A DNA stretch of 64,000 bases from Lasiosphaeris hirsuta (GCA_030549175.1 JAUKUA010000003.1:3596001-3660000), one strand, 5' to 3'. Shown: positions 12,740 to 24,107, numbered from the stretch's first letter. Numbers and translations: made by a program. Notes: generated by a model not told the origin, from the sequence alone.

Positions 12740-14552
12740 GATGCTGCTGCTCCCTTGAAGCCAATTCCGTGGCAACTTGTTTTGCGGGTTTACGGACTTA
12801 TGCGCGCCCCATCGAGAGTCGCCAGCGCGTTGCACGTCGCACGTCCAAGAGCCAAGAATACCAATAAGATACTGGGCGACACTATTCAATCTAGATGCAC
12901 TGCAGTGTGCTTGATGCCCGCGACGGCCGGCCAACTCGGTTCGACAGTGTTTAACGAGGCGGCTCGGGTTGGGACCAACACCGGGGACGGTAGGATGGGG
13001 AATGCGAGACAGGTCGGTCGACACAACACCAGGCCAAAAACAAGACGCCGAAGACCAGGGAGAGGGTCGATGGGGTAGGGTGGTGTTGACGACTTTATCA
13101 CAACGGGGATTAGGACGAAATGGCGCGACGGACGAAAGGCTGGTTGTGGTGCTGTCCGACAAAAAGTTGGTCACCGCGTTGTCGCTGCACCGGCACAGTG
13201 GACCGGTAGTCGGAAATGGGCAATCACTGAAGAAAATGGGCAGCGCCTTTGGGATTGGGGCCGCGGCGGCGGCGACGATGCTCAACGTGAAGTGGTGATG
13301 GTGCGAAGGAGAAGAGTGATAGGGATGGTGTTGGTTGGAAAATCCATTAGACGGGCGTGATTGCCAGGCTGGATCGCTCTGCTCGATTTGGCCACATCTG
13401 CTTTGCTGCGTTGTGTGTGCAGACTCTTTTCCCACCCAAAATGCCCCTTTGACACCCTCCTCACCTCTCGCGAAGGTGATCCATCCAGCAGTCCACACAC
13501 GCATCCCCATCCCCGATCCAGCAAAGTTAGTACCACTTCCCGAAAGACGTCAGCCCCCGCTACGCCCACCCCCTGCCCCTGTTAGCTGTCTCGCAGCGAG
13601 CCAGTGCCTCAGAACGCCCACATCGGAAATCCCCTCAGATCTCTGCGTGTCTTCTCTGCGCGCCACGAATGGAAATTTGGAGGCAAAAGCCACTGCCCTC
13701 TCGGAGGGCGATGGGATCACGGGAATAACAAGACTTTGAGTAGGGATATGGGGGGCCCCTCCTTCGACTGTTTACCAGCGCGCTCACCTTCGTGGTTTGG
13801 AAAGTGTAAGGTGTCCCATACTTATTTGGTTCGCAATCGCGCTCGGGACACCACATCCCGGGGGGCTTCAGAAGCCAAGGACTCAAGCGCTTGTCCCTGA
13901 GTATTTGACTATTCTTGGCAACAACTAAGCTCATGAATGCCGGCATCCACGATAGACTCTAGGCAAGTATTGAGGGGGGGATATGTCGACCGATACCGCT
14001 CGACCAATCTCCTCTCAAAAATTGGCCTCGTTAGTGCGCCAAAACTACTATCACCACCCACTACTCCTTGGTGTTCATGCTTCTCCAACCTCAAACCCCA
14101 GATTCCCACTGCCAGGTCCGCCCTCGTCAGGGCAGCTAAGGCAAGGCACGCCTACCTTAGCGCAGAGGAGCCCCCCAGACACTAACAGCACTAACGGCAC
14201 CCCTCCCTGGCTCATCCAGGAAGAACCCTTTCAGCCCTGGTGCTAATTACCCGCGGGGCTGCAAGCTGGTACGTGCCCGGTACATGCCTCTCCATGGGGC
14301 GGTCCATGATCACGACCTGCCTGAGCCCGTCTGCCCGCTTCGGGGAAGGGCCCGCCTGCCAGCCGGGAGCCTGCCCCTACTTTCCCACCAAAACCCCCAG
14401 AAGCCACGAGAGAAGAGGCTGGGTGGGGTGACTACCGCCAGAAAATACAGGTTAAAGCGAGAAAGCGCTGTTGCGGCTGCCGAATCCGGCTGGCACGTGT
14501 CGTCATTTTCAGCGCCCTCGACAGTGAGGAGCGGGTGGTACAAGTAAATTTA
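12740..14552. other. intergenic region upstream of INO80
   Basis: Open frames run upstream of the INO80 start codon, but they have no domain and the conserved protein start ([10 protein letters not shown]) is at 12739. The nearer part is probably the 5' leader and promoter. The rest, 13.3-14.5 kb, shows nothing recognisable. Confidence 0.45.
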
Positions 14553-14717
14553 CCCAGGGCCCGGATCTCTAAGGAATCTATACGTCGACCCAGACATCTT
14601 CCGCGTACTCGTCCAATTCTTAAACTACACTTGAGCCCAGACATTTTCGGCATACTCCTCCAGTTCTTGAACGCCAAAAGCCAAGTCTCCCTCCCCAGGG
14701 CCCAGATCTCTAAGGAA
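14553..14717 (-). repeat. imperfect duplication of a gene 3' end (A1-B1-B2-A2)
   Basis: Two sequence blocks occur twice in the same orientation. Block A is at 14694-14717 and 14553-14576 (24 bp, one difference). Block B is at 14636-14672 and 14589-14625 (37 bp, about 80% identical). On the minus strand the order is A1, B1, B2, A2. A1/B1 encode the tail of the adjacent pseudogene (FLRDLGPG ... QELEEYAENVW). B2/A2 are extra copies just beyond its stop codon, reading ELDEYAEDVW and FLRDPGPG-like peptides. This points to a local rearrangement or remains of a second family copy. Confidence 0.75.
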
Positions 14718-15485
14718 GACAAGCCGGAATGATAGTACCAATGCACCGCTAGTGACATGGTACGAGATCGGGTCGGTGGTGGTATCTCGGGTGATGGTGA
14801 TGGTTTGCCGGAGCACAGGCTCTTGGTGTTGAAGAGAGTGTCGCGCTGTGGTAGCTCCAGTGCGAACTGGTATCTCTTCCTCCCACTTCTCCAAAAGGAT
14901 TATGGTACCGTCAAACTTGGCAAGAAGAACAATCTTGACCTCGTGGTTTGACATGGAAAACCACCGCTGCATACCTATTCGCAATAGAATCCTGCCTCGA
15001 TGACAAGTGTTGGCCAGGCACCTTTGCCAGCTCGTTCAGGCTTTGGGCCACCGCTTGAATCACCCTCTTTACCCCTTCGTCCAGCATAACCTTGCGCTGA
15101 ACGTGTAGTACTGCCCATATCTATCAAACTCTTTGCTAAGCTCATATCGTGAACCTTAAGGATCATCTGGAAATTCAAGGATTTATGGAGTTACTCATGA
15201 GGGCCAGTTGGGATCGTGATGATGAGGATCCGGGATTTGGTGTCGAAATAACGAAAGCGGAACTTGCGCTATTCCTCCTCTCGTATACAATCGATTTCGG
15301 TGAGATGATCAAGAGATACATATAAATAATTGGTATATTATATAGAAATGGTAGGGTGATGCTGTACTTATGATGGTGAGGGAATCCCTTGTAGTGCGAT
15401 CTATCACATTGAATGGATCTTGCACGCTGGTAAAACGCACGGTGCCGGGATCGTCACCTTGCTTCGATCCTACCGAAGTAGGCAT
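14625..15485 (-). pseudogene. relic of a fungal multicopy family (PD-(D/E)XK-like pattern)
   Basis: Reading from about 15485 down to 14625, three frames together spell a protein type I recognise as a widespread family of uncharacterised fungal proteins. Its pieces are MPTSVGSKQGDDPGTVRF, then TEIDCIREEE / RKFRFRYFDTKSRILIIT, then EGDSSGGPKPER and WPTLVIEAG, then MSNHEVKIVLLAKF, EKWEEE, and the tail QELEEYAENVW. The frame is interrupted by a TAG after IREEE, a TAA after PTGPHE, an AT-rich gap near 15310-15350, and a deletion/frameshift after VIEAG. Both stops fit a CpA-to-TpA change from a Gln codon, as repeat-induced point mutation leaves. The spacing of an acidic residue to E-x-G suggests a PD-(D/E)XK nuclease-like fold; that is inference. 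The gene is very unlikely to be functional. Confidence 0.7.
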
Positions 15486-16545
15486 GGTAGATGCCGATGC
15501 CGACGTAGATGCAGCTAATGGGGATGATACAGCTGTGGAGATGATACAGCTAATGGAGATACGGCCGTTGGCGGCCTCGATATGATTGACGCCATGGCGA
15601 AGCGTTGTTGGAGCTGGGATCCGTGAAGCCGGATGCGTGGGGAAGCCATTGGAGGGTACAAGGTGCTCAAGCTTGTTGAAAATGGGCGGGCGTGGTGAGG
15701 CAGGGAGCGTGCAGCCAATCAGGGCGAAGCGGCGCGATAAATTGGAGAGGGCGCTAAACCCGGCGCGCGCGACAGCGACTTCTCGATTACAAGAAGAAAT
15801 GGAAAATTTGTCAGGCAGCGACACAGTGTGCCGCCCTCCACACACCAACCACAATAGGATCACCACACACTGCAATCCCCTCGTTCTCGACCATTATCCT
15901 TACAATGACCGTTGCCTGACGACGCCAAAAATTTACAGACCCGCTCCGGCGATAGATTTGGCGATAAAATTAAATCCTCTGGGATAAGTTCACACCGAGA
16001 ATGTTCAAAATCCACCTTTGGGGTGGTTTCTTGGAATGGCCTCACCCGGGTCCACAATTTGCCAGTCTCGCTCGGGTTTAGGATTTTGGGCGCGAGTAAA
16101 GGCGGGGTCGTATCGCCTCTCCAGAAGGGCCTGGGGTCTCGACCCTCGCATCCGGGCAACAAAGAGACCCACAATGAAACAAAGTGAACAGTGGCAAATT
16201 TATTCCCCAGATCCTGATATTGTCATTACTCAGTATCTAGATGCGTCTAAGGAATGGAGGGAACGCAAAAAAAGCAAGAGGTAAACAAGTCTATCCCCAT
16301 TTTCCCGAAGCCGCTTCGCTGCCCATCCACGAGTCCGAGGAACTGCGTTGCGCATTCTAGGCCCCATAGCCCCAATCTCAGCGCTCTCGCTGCGGCCGTC
16401 ATGCGCTGTCGCAGACACTCCTTTGGTGGCCATTATATGCCGAACGGCCTCTGTTACCCGCGCTGCTGCGATGCAACCTCAGTCATGTCATCATTCTACA
16501 TCCCGGGTGCAAATTGTCCTGCATGCCCTACTTTTCTCAACCTCT
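15486..16545. other. intergenic region
   Basis: No gene is supported in this interval, which separates the relic gene from the 3' end of ARB1. Both strands carry overlapping short frames only. Confidence 0.45.
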
Positions 16546-18560
16546 TCAAACAGACCCGGCAGCAAACATCTTCTTCCGCAGGTAGTTCTTGTAGTCGGCG
16601 ATTGTGCCGTCCCACGCCTTGATACTCCTGTTCTCGCAGACGAGAATCTGCTTCGCAATCTTGTCGAGCAATCTGTAGGTCATGTCAGCAAGGGATATAT
16701 ATTCTGATACGCAGAGAAAAAGGCAAGAGTTCACCTGAAGTCGTGGCTGACAACGATAACACCACCGCTGAACGCGTTGATGGCATCCGCCAAGCTGTCA
16801 ATCGTCGGGATATCCAGACCGTTCGTCGGCTCGTCGAGCAGCAACATGTTCGGTGACTCAATAGCAAGCAGGGCAAAAACGATACGAGACTTCTGTCCAT
16901 CAGAAAGGGTACCGATCAGAGAAGTCTGGGACTCGCCAGTCAAACCGTAGCGGCCAAGCTGCTGTCTCCAGTATTGGTAGTCTTGAGACTTGTGGCTGTA
17001 CTTGTCGCGAACGAAGTCCAGTGCCGACTTGGTGAGATCAAGCTGCTCAGCAGAATGCTGGGAGTACAGGCCGAGCTTGAGATGGGTATGTCTGGACACG
17101 GATCCACCGGTAGGAGAGATCTTGCCAGTCATGAGCCGGAGAAGGGTCGACTTGCCAACACCGTTGGGGCCCACAAGGGCAGTACGGGAGTCCATATCGA
17201 AGCCGAGATCAATATGGCGATACAGATCATCCTTGGGGTTTCCAGAATACGAGAAGGTAACGTCATCAAAAGACAGGACCGGGGGCGGCAGCTTCTCAAC
17301 GTCGGCGAAGCGGAATGTGAAGACTCTGTCCTGGGTGACGGGCTGAATGAAGCCGTCGGCCTCCATCTTGTCCAGAATCTTCTGGCGAGACTTGGCCTGT
17401 CTCACCAAGTTGGCGTAGGTACCAGCGCTGGCAATGAACTTCTTGATGTGGATGATTTCATCCTGTTGCTTGGTGTATGCCTTCATTTGGTTCGTCTCCT
17501 GCTCGGACCGGGTCTTGACGTAAGAGTCGTAGTTACCACCATAGTAGATAAGCTTCTTGTCGCGCATGTCGATCATGCTTGAGCAGACACCGTTGAGGAA
17601 ATCCTCAGAGTGGGACACGAGGACGAGTGTGCGGTCCCACTTCTTGAGGTACTCCTCGAGCCACACGCATGCCTCGAGATCCAAATGGGCAGTAGGGTCA
17701 TCGAGAAGGAGCAGAGTTGGCTTGACGAAGAGAGCCTTGCCAAGAGCGACACGCATTCTCCATCCACCTGACATATCCTTGGTCTTCTTGTGGATGGTCT
17801 CCTTGTTGAAGCCAAGACCAGTCAGAATCAGCGAGGCCCGCGTAGCGAACGTGGAAGGGTCCATCTTCTCCATGTGCTAAACGTCAAGGATTAGCATCGT
17901 AAACCGTCAAAATGGAGCGGACATGCAACTTACCTCATAAAGATCCATCAGAACCGGCGACTCGGGACCCTCATCCTCGAGAAGCTTCTCAGCCAGGTTG
18001 TCGAGACGCTCCATCTCGTTCTCGGCTTCCTTGACAACCCACTCCAAAGCGCCCTGGTCGGACGGGGGTGCGCCCTCGTTCAGGAGGTAGATATCGACGT
18101 GCTCGGGAATTGGGTATTCACGCTTGGCGATGGCCTTGAGAAGAGTACTCTTTCCACAGCCGTTCTCGCCCAACAGGCCGTATCTCCGGCCCAACGTCAA
18201 CTCGAGAGTGGAATCGGCAATCAGCACCTTTCCGTGGAACACGAGACTGACGCTCGTGACCTTGACGTCCTTGCTTTGAGCGAGCGATGCCAAGACGCCG
18301 GTAGTGACACGGTCTGAGAGACCGTGCTTGTCCATCTGGTCGGCAAGACGCTTGACCTCGTCCATCTTGTCAGCCGAGGTGGCGGGCTCATCAGCGACGA
18401 CCGGGTTTCCGAAGGCATCGATCTCAGCCTCATCTCCAGATGCGGCAGCGCTGGCACTCTTGGAGTTGGCCTTGGATCGCGAGGCAACTGTCTTCTTGGG
18501 CTCCTTGCCCTCGGCAGCGCGCTTCGCCAGGCGCTTTTCCTTGGATGACGACGGCGCCAT
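16546..18560 (-). CDS. ARB1: ABCF-family ATPase ARB1 (ABCF2 type)
   Basis: Three exons (18560-17934, 17876-16735, 16672-16546) give 631 residues; introns are 57 and 62 nt. There are no membrane segments. Two nucleotide-binding domains are complete. NBD1 has Walker [10 protein letters not shown], signature MSGGWRMR and Walker [16 protein letters not shown]2 has [17 protein letters not shown] and [11 protein letters not shown]. The linker between them contains the [15 protein letters not shown] helix typical of ABCF proteins. The Lys/Ala-rich N-terminus and overall order match yeast Arb1, a shuttling factor for 40S and 60S ribosome biogenesis. In NBD1 the residue after the Walker B aspartate is Asp rather than the usual Glu, while NBD2 keeps Glu. 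GCN20/ABCF3 would have a much longer N-terminal region, so ARB1 fits better. Confidence 0.95.
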
Positions 18561-20776
18561 GTTGGGCTTCGGGATTCGGGTCTTGTCGTAAAAAAAAAAA
18601 ACTCAAGTGCTTTTTCTTTCTGGCAATCCAAAATGAGTGTAAATGGCCAGGTCGGGTTGCTTTTTGTCCTCGACCACGCAAATGACCAGAGAAAGGGCGA
18701 AAAGTGTTGGCTTGCTGCGCCTTTGGTGGGTTGAATCAAGAGGTGGGGGAAGTCGAGTCAAGTCGCCTTTAGTGGGGCTTTGGATTTTGAAAATTTCTGA
18801 TAACCGATAGCAGCCTGTGTGGGCGAGGGGTCAGGCGTCAAGGCATCCACCGATAAGTGATCTCGGGAAGGGTACTTGGTTACTTCTATCGAGCCTCCTT
18901 TGTCAGAAATCCAGTCCAGAAAGTGGCTTAACACGCTTTTTCCACAGCATATTTAACGCCTTTTTCTTTTCTTTTTTTTTTTGTCGCTGTCTGCAATCTC
19001 GGCACACTATCCTGTGCTTTCACTGCGCTTCACCATGCCACCTGCCCCGCCTTTTGGCGTTGGGCTGGCACTTGCTAGGGCTGATTGACGTCACACGCCA
19101 GCCAGAATTGCTTGGTCACAATCCTTATGTCTTGGTAGTTAAAGCGTTAGCTAGCTTTTCTCTAGCTCCCACCTGAACCAGACCACTAGCTGTTACCACC
19201 TCATCACCGCCACCCATCAAACAATCTTGTCTAGGCCCATTGGCTTAGTGGAATACAGGAGAGAATGGCAAGGCAGGCGACTTGAGATCGCCTCCAGCAA
19301 GCACGTCCCATCCAAACTGCTGACTGGTCCTATCCGCCTACGGTTGTAAAGACTGGTATCCTAGGGGTCCTAGCCACTCGAACTTCTACGCAAGACTGGC
19401 AATTCCAGCACCACCTACATCCGCTGTGGTGTGGAGAGCAAGGCCATGGTTGCGACCTCAACCCTAGCAAGGAGTTGGCGCGCTTACGGCAAGGCTTTGC
19501 TCGAAATTCGCATCGGTGCGAGTTCTGAGCACATGGATGGAATTTCTTTGGCGGCTAAGACCGTGCGTGGGCGAGGGGCACTGCTCCGGCCGTGAGACAA
19601 TGGATGAATCAGCCCTAGAGCAGCGGCCAGCCGGGGGGAACGCGTCCGCGAGGTAGGTATGTCAGATATTCTGCCAAGTTCTCTTGTGAGGGCATAAGTA
19701 TCGAGATTCACCAATTCCTTCGCTAGAGCCTAGGGATCCTGCTGTGGGTATGATTCGTCTGTCGCCAACGCGGCCGGGAGGGGTGCCCCGTGTTGTGGTC
19801 CCATGTTTTGCGCTGTGGCTCGCAATGAATCCATCTGTACCATTTGGTTGGTAATTAGCGATCCGATCAATGACCCAACCCGCCTCCGAGACCTCAACGC
19901 CAAGCCGGATCCCAGCTCGGTAGAATATTCTTTGATGCTGTCCAGTTTGCCTACCTCAACACCCGCGCCCAGAGTTTAGGCACCTCTTTCTTGTGCTCGA
20001 TAGTAGCCGATAGCGACTACTTCGGGGGTTGGTCTCTCGATTGGTCTTGCAGACCCCGTCACGTCTAGTGGGGATGGCAAGCGACATGACTTCCCAGGGC
20101 AGTCCGCATGTCGTCCCCGAGTCGCAAGGCTGATGAATGGGGTACATGGGTTCCTGGCTGCGGTATTGAACATTTAGGGGATCTTCAAGTTGTTCAACAC
20201 CTTGTCAAGCCAACTTAATCCACCAGCTTGGTTCACTACCTGGGTAACTTCCCGGTCAGGGGACGTTGACGTGTCGGTTTTATCGGATTGCCGGCGACAT
20301 GTTGGACAGTGAGAGGATGAGCGCAACACGACACCGCGCATCCCAACGCGCCCAAACATGCGGCCTGTGTCCGAGAACACGGGTACGGCCCGGGTTGCAA
20401 GAATGTTGGCCATAGTCTGCTCAATGATGCGTCTTTTTCCTTCTGTTGACTTTCAATAACTCCCCCCCCCCCCCCCCCCGGCTTGTTGTGCCTGTGCAGT
20501 TGTAGCCTGCTCTAACGGCCCTCCACCAGACCTTGGAAGCCACTTCTTGGGGCTGGGTTGCCAACTCATCTCCCTTCCTTCTCAGATGGGTGAGATAACC
20601 TCCTAGTCTGCTACTCCAGCGGTAAATGCATGTATATACCAGTTCATGACCACCCCCAAGGCCGCAGAATGTCCTGACTTCGGTTACGTCCTTTACCTGC
20701 CTGCATACCTTCACCTTGGGAACGATATCAAGGACTCGGATATTTCCCTCACGGATTTTATGCCAGGGGCATCACC
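18561..20776. other. intergenic region with an 18-base C tract
   Basis: This 2.2 kb lies between the divergent ARB1 (-) and STAND-domain (+) genes. It contains an A/T-rich leader near ARB1 (A run 18591-18601, T run 18973-18982) and a pure C tract at 20462-20479. No open frame has recognisable content. Confidence 0.5.
20462..20479. repeat. C18 homopolymer tract
   Basis: Eighteen consecutive C residues read directly. It lies about 300 bp upstream of the STAND-domain gene. Tracts this long are prone to length error. Confidence 0.9.
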
Positions 20777-21728
20777 ATGGATCCTGTCACTATTCTCGGG
20801 GTTGTAACAGCAATCACCTCTCTATTACGCAGCGTCAGGAATCTCATCAAACGGTTCAGAGATACACCACAGATTGTGTCCAAGCTCGAAAGGGATTTGG
20901 CAAACTTTCGCTTCTGCATTCAGGAAGTACAGCAAATAAACGACAGCAATCAGAAGGCTATGAGCAGCGAGCACATTTCGTGCGCCCTCGCTGGGTGTCA
21001 CCACACGCTGGAGCGTCTAAATTCCGACTTGGAAAAGCTTTCGAGAAAGGACACATGGGCTATCAAGGCGTCGGCGCTCTTAGGGGTGGGGGGGATTGAA
21101 GGAATGGTGACAGCTCTCGAACGAGAGCGAGAGCAAGTCATGATGATCACTTTGATGTTGAGCGTGTAGGTCCTCCTTCATTCTCTTAAGCGGCGGCTTG
21201 TGGAGCCACACATACTAACATATTACCAGGAAAAGTATTGCCAATCAATCTTCTGTATCCAAGCCCCTTTTGAGTCTTCAAAGTCAACCCTTCGGATACG
21301 GCAACAAGGATGATGCGCTGCAAATACTCGACGACCAAACAGATAGCCAACCCCTTATAGAGGGCATACCAAGCCGTGATTCGTCACCGGACTGCACCAT
21401 TAAGTTTTCGTTTGACGAGGTATGCAACGAACATCCAGCATACCGCCAAGCCAAAGACGCGCCTCGGGTTGGCCGAAAACGCCGCTTGTCGACGAACGGT
21501 GAGGAAGTCAGCTTGGAGAGGCGTGTCCCACTCGGCGAAACCTAAACGAACAGCCAGAATCGCGGCAATAGTCGGAGACACAAATCGCACTCTCACGAAA
21601 CCCATCTTGATACGACAAAGCACTTGGACAAGAGGCCTCGTACGGATATGAACTATCATAGCATGTATGAAGACACTCTTGATATTTTCACGGATTCTCT
21701 TCATATCTTGGATGCTGCCACGCCTTAA
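20777..21728 (+). CDS. orphan fungal STAND N-terminal (PigL_N / Fungal_N type) domain protein
   Basis: Exon 1 (20777-21165) begins MDPVTILGVVTAITSLLRSV, the helical start of the fungal N-terminal domain found in front of NACHT/NB-ARC modules in NLR-like STAND proteins. The helical part continues to about residue 130. Intron 1 (21166-21229) has GTAGGT, a perfect TACTAAC branch and CCAG. Exon 2 starts at 21230. My preferred model has a second intron (21507-21557; GTCAGC, CTAAAC, CCAG) and exon 3 to 21728, giving 278 residues with an acidic, His/Asp-rich tail ending DSLHILDAATP. Without that intron the protein stops at 21545 (234 residues). No NACHT, NB-ARC, ankyrin or WD repeats follow, so this is the N-terminal domain on its own. 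Possible roles are adaptor, decoy or remnant; none is shown. Confidence 0.65.
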
Positions 21729-22270
21729 CTGGACTTGGAGGGACTTGTATGGCGACCAGCTTTTATTTCTTCGGGACATTGATGGTCCCTCTTGTTTTGT
21801 TTATGCATTTTATTACGAGCGTGTTGCTGGGTATTTGCCTTGTTTTATTCCATCATGTATTTTTTTACATGGATGGCTTTTGGTTTCCACCAGCTTGCCT
21901 GAAGTCTGAGAGCCCGAGAGAGCAAAAAGCCCACTAGTGCCAAGACATCAGCTTCGTACAGTTTGAGCCCGCTGCTTTATGCTACATTGCCTCAAAAGAC
22001 AATTGAAGTAAAGAAAATACTGGTTACCTTACGAAACCCCCCTCCTTTCGCAATTGCTTGTCTAAATGACTGGAATGTATCCATGCAAATCTTCAAAAAG
22101 CAGCTTTGCCAGCAACCGCCGGAACTTTGGCGGTTGGCGGCCCGCCAAAAGTCGGGCCACCTGCCTGGCGGTCATCGGCTACGCAGGGCCGGGGGCCACC
22201 AAAGTTGACCAGAAGAGGTTTTCCCTTTCAGCCGCCACCAGGACAAGAACTCGCCAAATGCAATCCATCC
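21729..22270. other. intergenic region
   Basis: AT-rich just after the preceding gene, with short hydrophobic frames of no recognisable family. The last 150 bp are the probable leader of the next gene. Confidence 0.45.
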
Positions 22271-23511
22271 ATGGCGAGCGTAACAAGGAAAGGGAGCGCT
22301 TTAGAAGCCCGGCATCTCAAGGTACCTTCGTTGGAGTTCCCATCGGCCATCAGTGAGGAAAAGCGGCAGAAATGCCTTGTTTTTTTTATCCCGGGCAATC
22401 CAGGACTGGTTAGTTACTACAAAGCTTTCTTGGGCACGCTGAGAGAGCTGCTAAACGATGTTGAGCGCCGCGCTGCATCCCGCTTCTCGTTCCACATCTA
22501 CGCCCAGAACCTTCTTGGCTTTGATGTTGGCGACCATGATCCATTTGGTAACTCACCTCACAGCCGACCCCCCTTCACTCTGGAGGAACAGGTCTGCCAC
22601 TTCTATGACCGGCTCGTCGAAAAGAGCACAGCTCCCCTCCTCAGGGGCGGAACCAAACCGGCATATGACAAGGTCATTATCATGGGGCACTCAGTCGGCG
22701 CTTGCAAGTACTCTCTCGTTTTGTCAGCGCTATCCTAGAACTGATACTATTACCTAGACATCTCAATCGAGGTCTTCCACCGCCACCACCTCGAGCTGAG
22801 AGCCGCCAAGGGTCGCACCAATGACACCCAGACTCTCGCCGCGAGTGTAAACCTGCAGGCCGGCATCATGCTCTTCCCCACCGTCTCACATCTGGCCAAG
22901 TCGGCCAGCGGCCAAAAATTTGAGATAATCCGCACCACGCCCTTCCTAGACAGCTATGCACATGGTATCGCCAAGCTCTTCATTGACCTCTGGCCCTACT
23001 TCCTACTTCTAGCCTTCATCCGACTGGTTATGGGATTCCCCCATCATGTCGCCGGAGCGACGACGCGCTTCCTCAAGAGCCGTGACGGCATCTGGCAAGC
23101 TATCCACCTCGCCAAGGATGAGCTCAAGCACATCACCGAGGAGAAGTGGAGCGAAGACTTGTGGGAGATTGCTGACGTGGATCGGTTGGAGGGGGCGGCC
23201 GACAAGTTCTTCTTTTATTTTGGAGAGAAGGACCACTGGGTCGCGAATGAGTGCCGTGACGAGTTTATCGAGCGGCGCAAGGACCACGCCAAAGGCCGGA
23301 CCACGGTGGTAATCGATGAGGACAAAATCCCACATGCCTTTTGCATTCGTAAGGATTACCCCTTTCCGTCTCCCGAATGGCTTGTCCTGTACCTCGAGAA
23401 CTAGAAGACCACTTCTATTCCGCCGAATACATCACTAACTTACCCGCAGATCACAGCGAGAAAGTCGCAGAGAAGGTCATAGTCTGGATCGACGAGATAG
23501 CAAAGACATGA
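22271..23511 (+). CDS. lipid droplet-associated hydrolase (LDAH/DUF2305 type)
   Basis: Three exons, 22271-22703, 22758-23348 and 23450-23511, give 361 residues. The alpha/beta-hydrolase start is CLVFFIPGNPGLVSYYKAF, and the nucleophile elbow is GHSVGA, where Ser is the catalytic residue. C-terminal parts include FFYFGEKDHWV (acid Asp region) and IPHAFC (catalytic His). A hydrophobic stretch (LWPYFLLLAFIRLVMGFP) could dock on the droplet. The first intron (22704-22757) begins with GC (GCAAGT) and ends CTAG. Using it restores GHSVGA-YISIEVF across the junction, while no GT donor does. The second intron has a CACTAAC branch. Metazoan LDAH and yeast YPR147C are the reference family; they act on lipid droplets with uncertain substrate. 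An upstream in-frame ATG region exists but lacks conserved sequence. Confidence 0.88.
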
Positions 23512-24107
23512 TGACAGGGGGTTCGGAAATGGTTCGAAGGGTTTGTCATGCAGATTTAGTGGCCAAGACATCAATTCAGAGCCGCGTCAAAGACACACAA
23601 CAGAAACGAAACACGATCTGCATCAAGTAAGTTAGCAGTGTCCTCTGTATTGACGGATTATCATCAGCCTTTTAGATATTGCTGGCGGGGCATCCTCCCT
23701 CCTCCCTCTTTCACCTTTCCTTTCGACTGATGCATTGCCGGCCGATCCTTTGCCTCGCAAGCTCCTGTTCTTCAAAGGCAGCTCTTCCATTGTTGTGGAG
23801 ATGCTTGACACCGTCGCGGCCACAATCCGCGTGGGCGCAGAGACCTCCACACAAGCTACCTCTTCCTGCGACCCTGTTCCGGGGTACATTCTAGTGTTAG
23901 GTCTTCGATGGCCGACGTCTTCTCTCAGTCGTTTTATGTTTCTCAGAGTTCCAACCAATCCAAGCTGTGCCATCCCGCTGTTCTTTACGCGCCAGGCCCG
24001 CCTCTGTTCTGTGTCTATACAGTGCTTTGTGGAGATAGCGGAGATGTGGTGGTGGGCGAATGCGGCACCGCCGCTATTGCGGGCTCGGGGCTTTGGGATG
24101 TTAATCC
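23512..24107. other. 3' flanks of convergent genes
   Basis: This is the intergenic stretch between the convergent hydrolase (+) and membrane protein (-). Overlapping frames on both strands lack motifs; part of it is probably the 3' end of the minus-strand transcript. Confidence 0.45.

Noticed and set aside
11690..13510. 606-codon minus-strand frame upstream of and through INO80 exon 1
   Set aside because: Only the part from 12739 to 12038 is conserved INO80. The rest is leader, promoter and intron read-through.
19241..19251. TGGCTTAGTGG, a perfect tRNA box A
   Set aside because: No box B (GGTTCRANYCC) or cloverleaf arms follow at tRNA spacing, so no tRNA is called.
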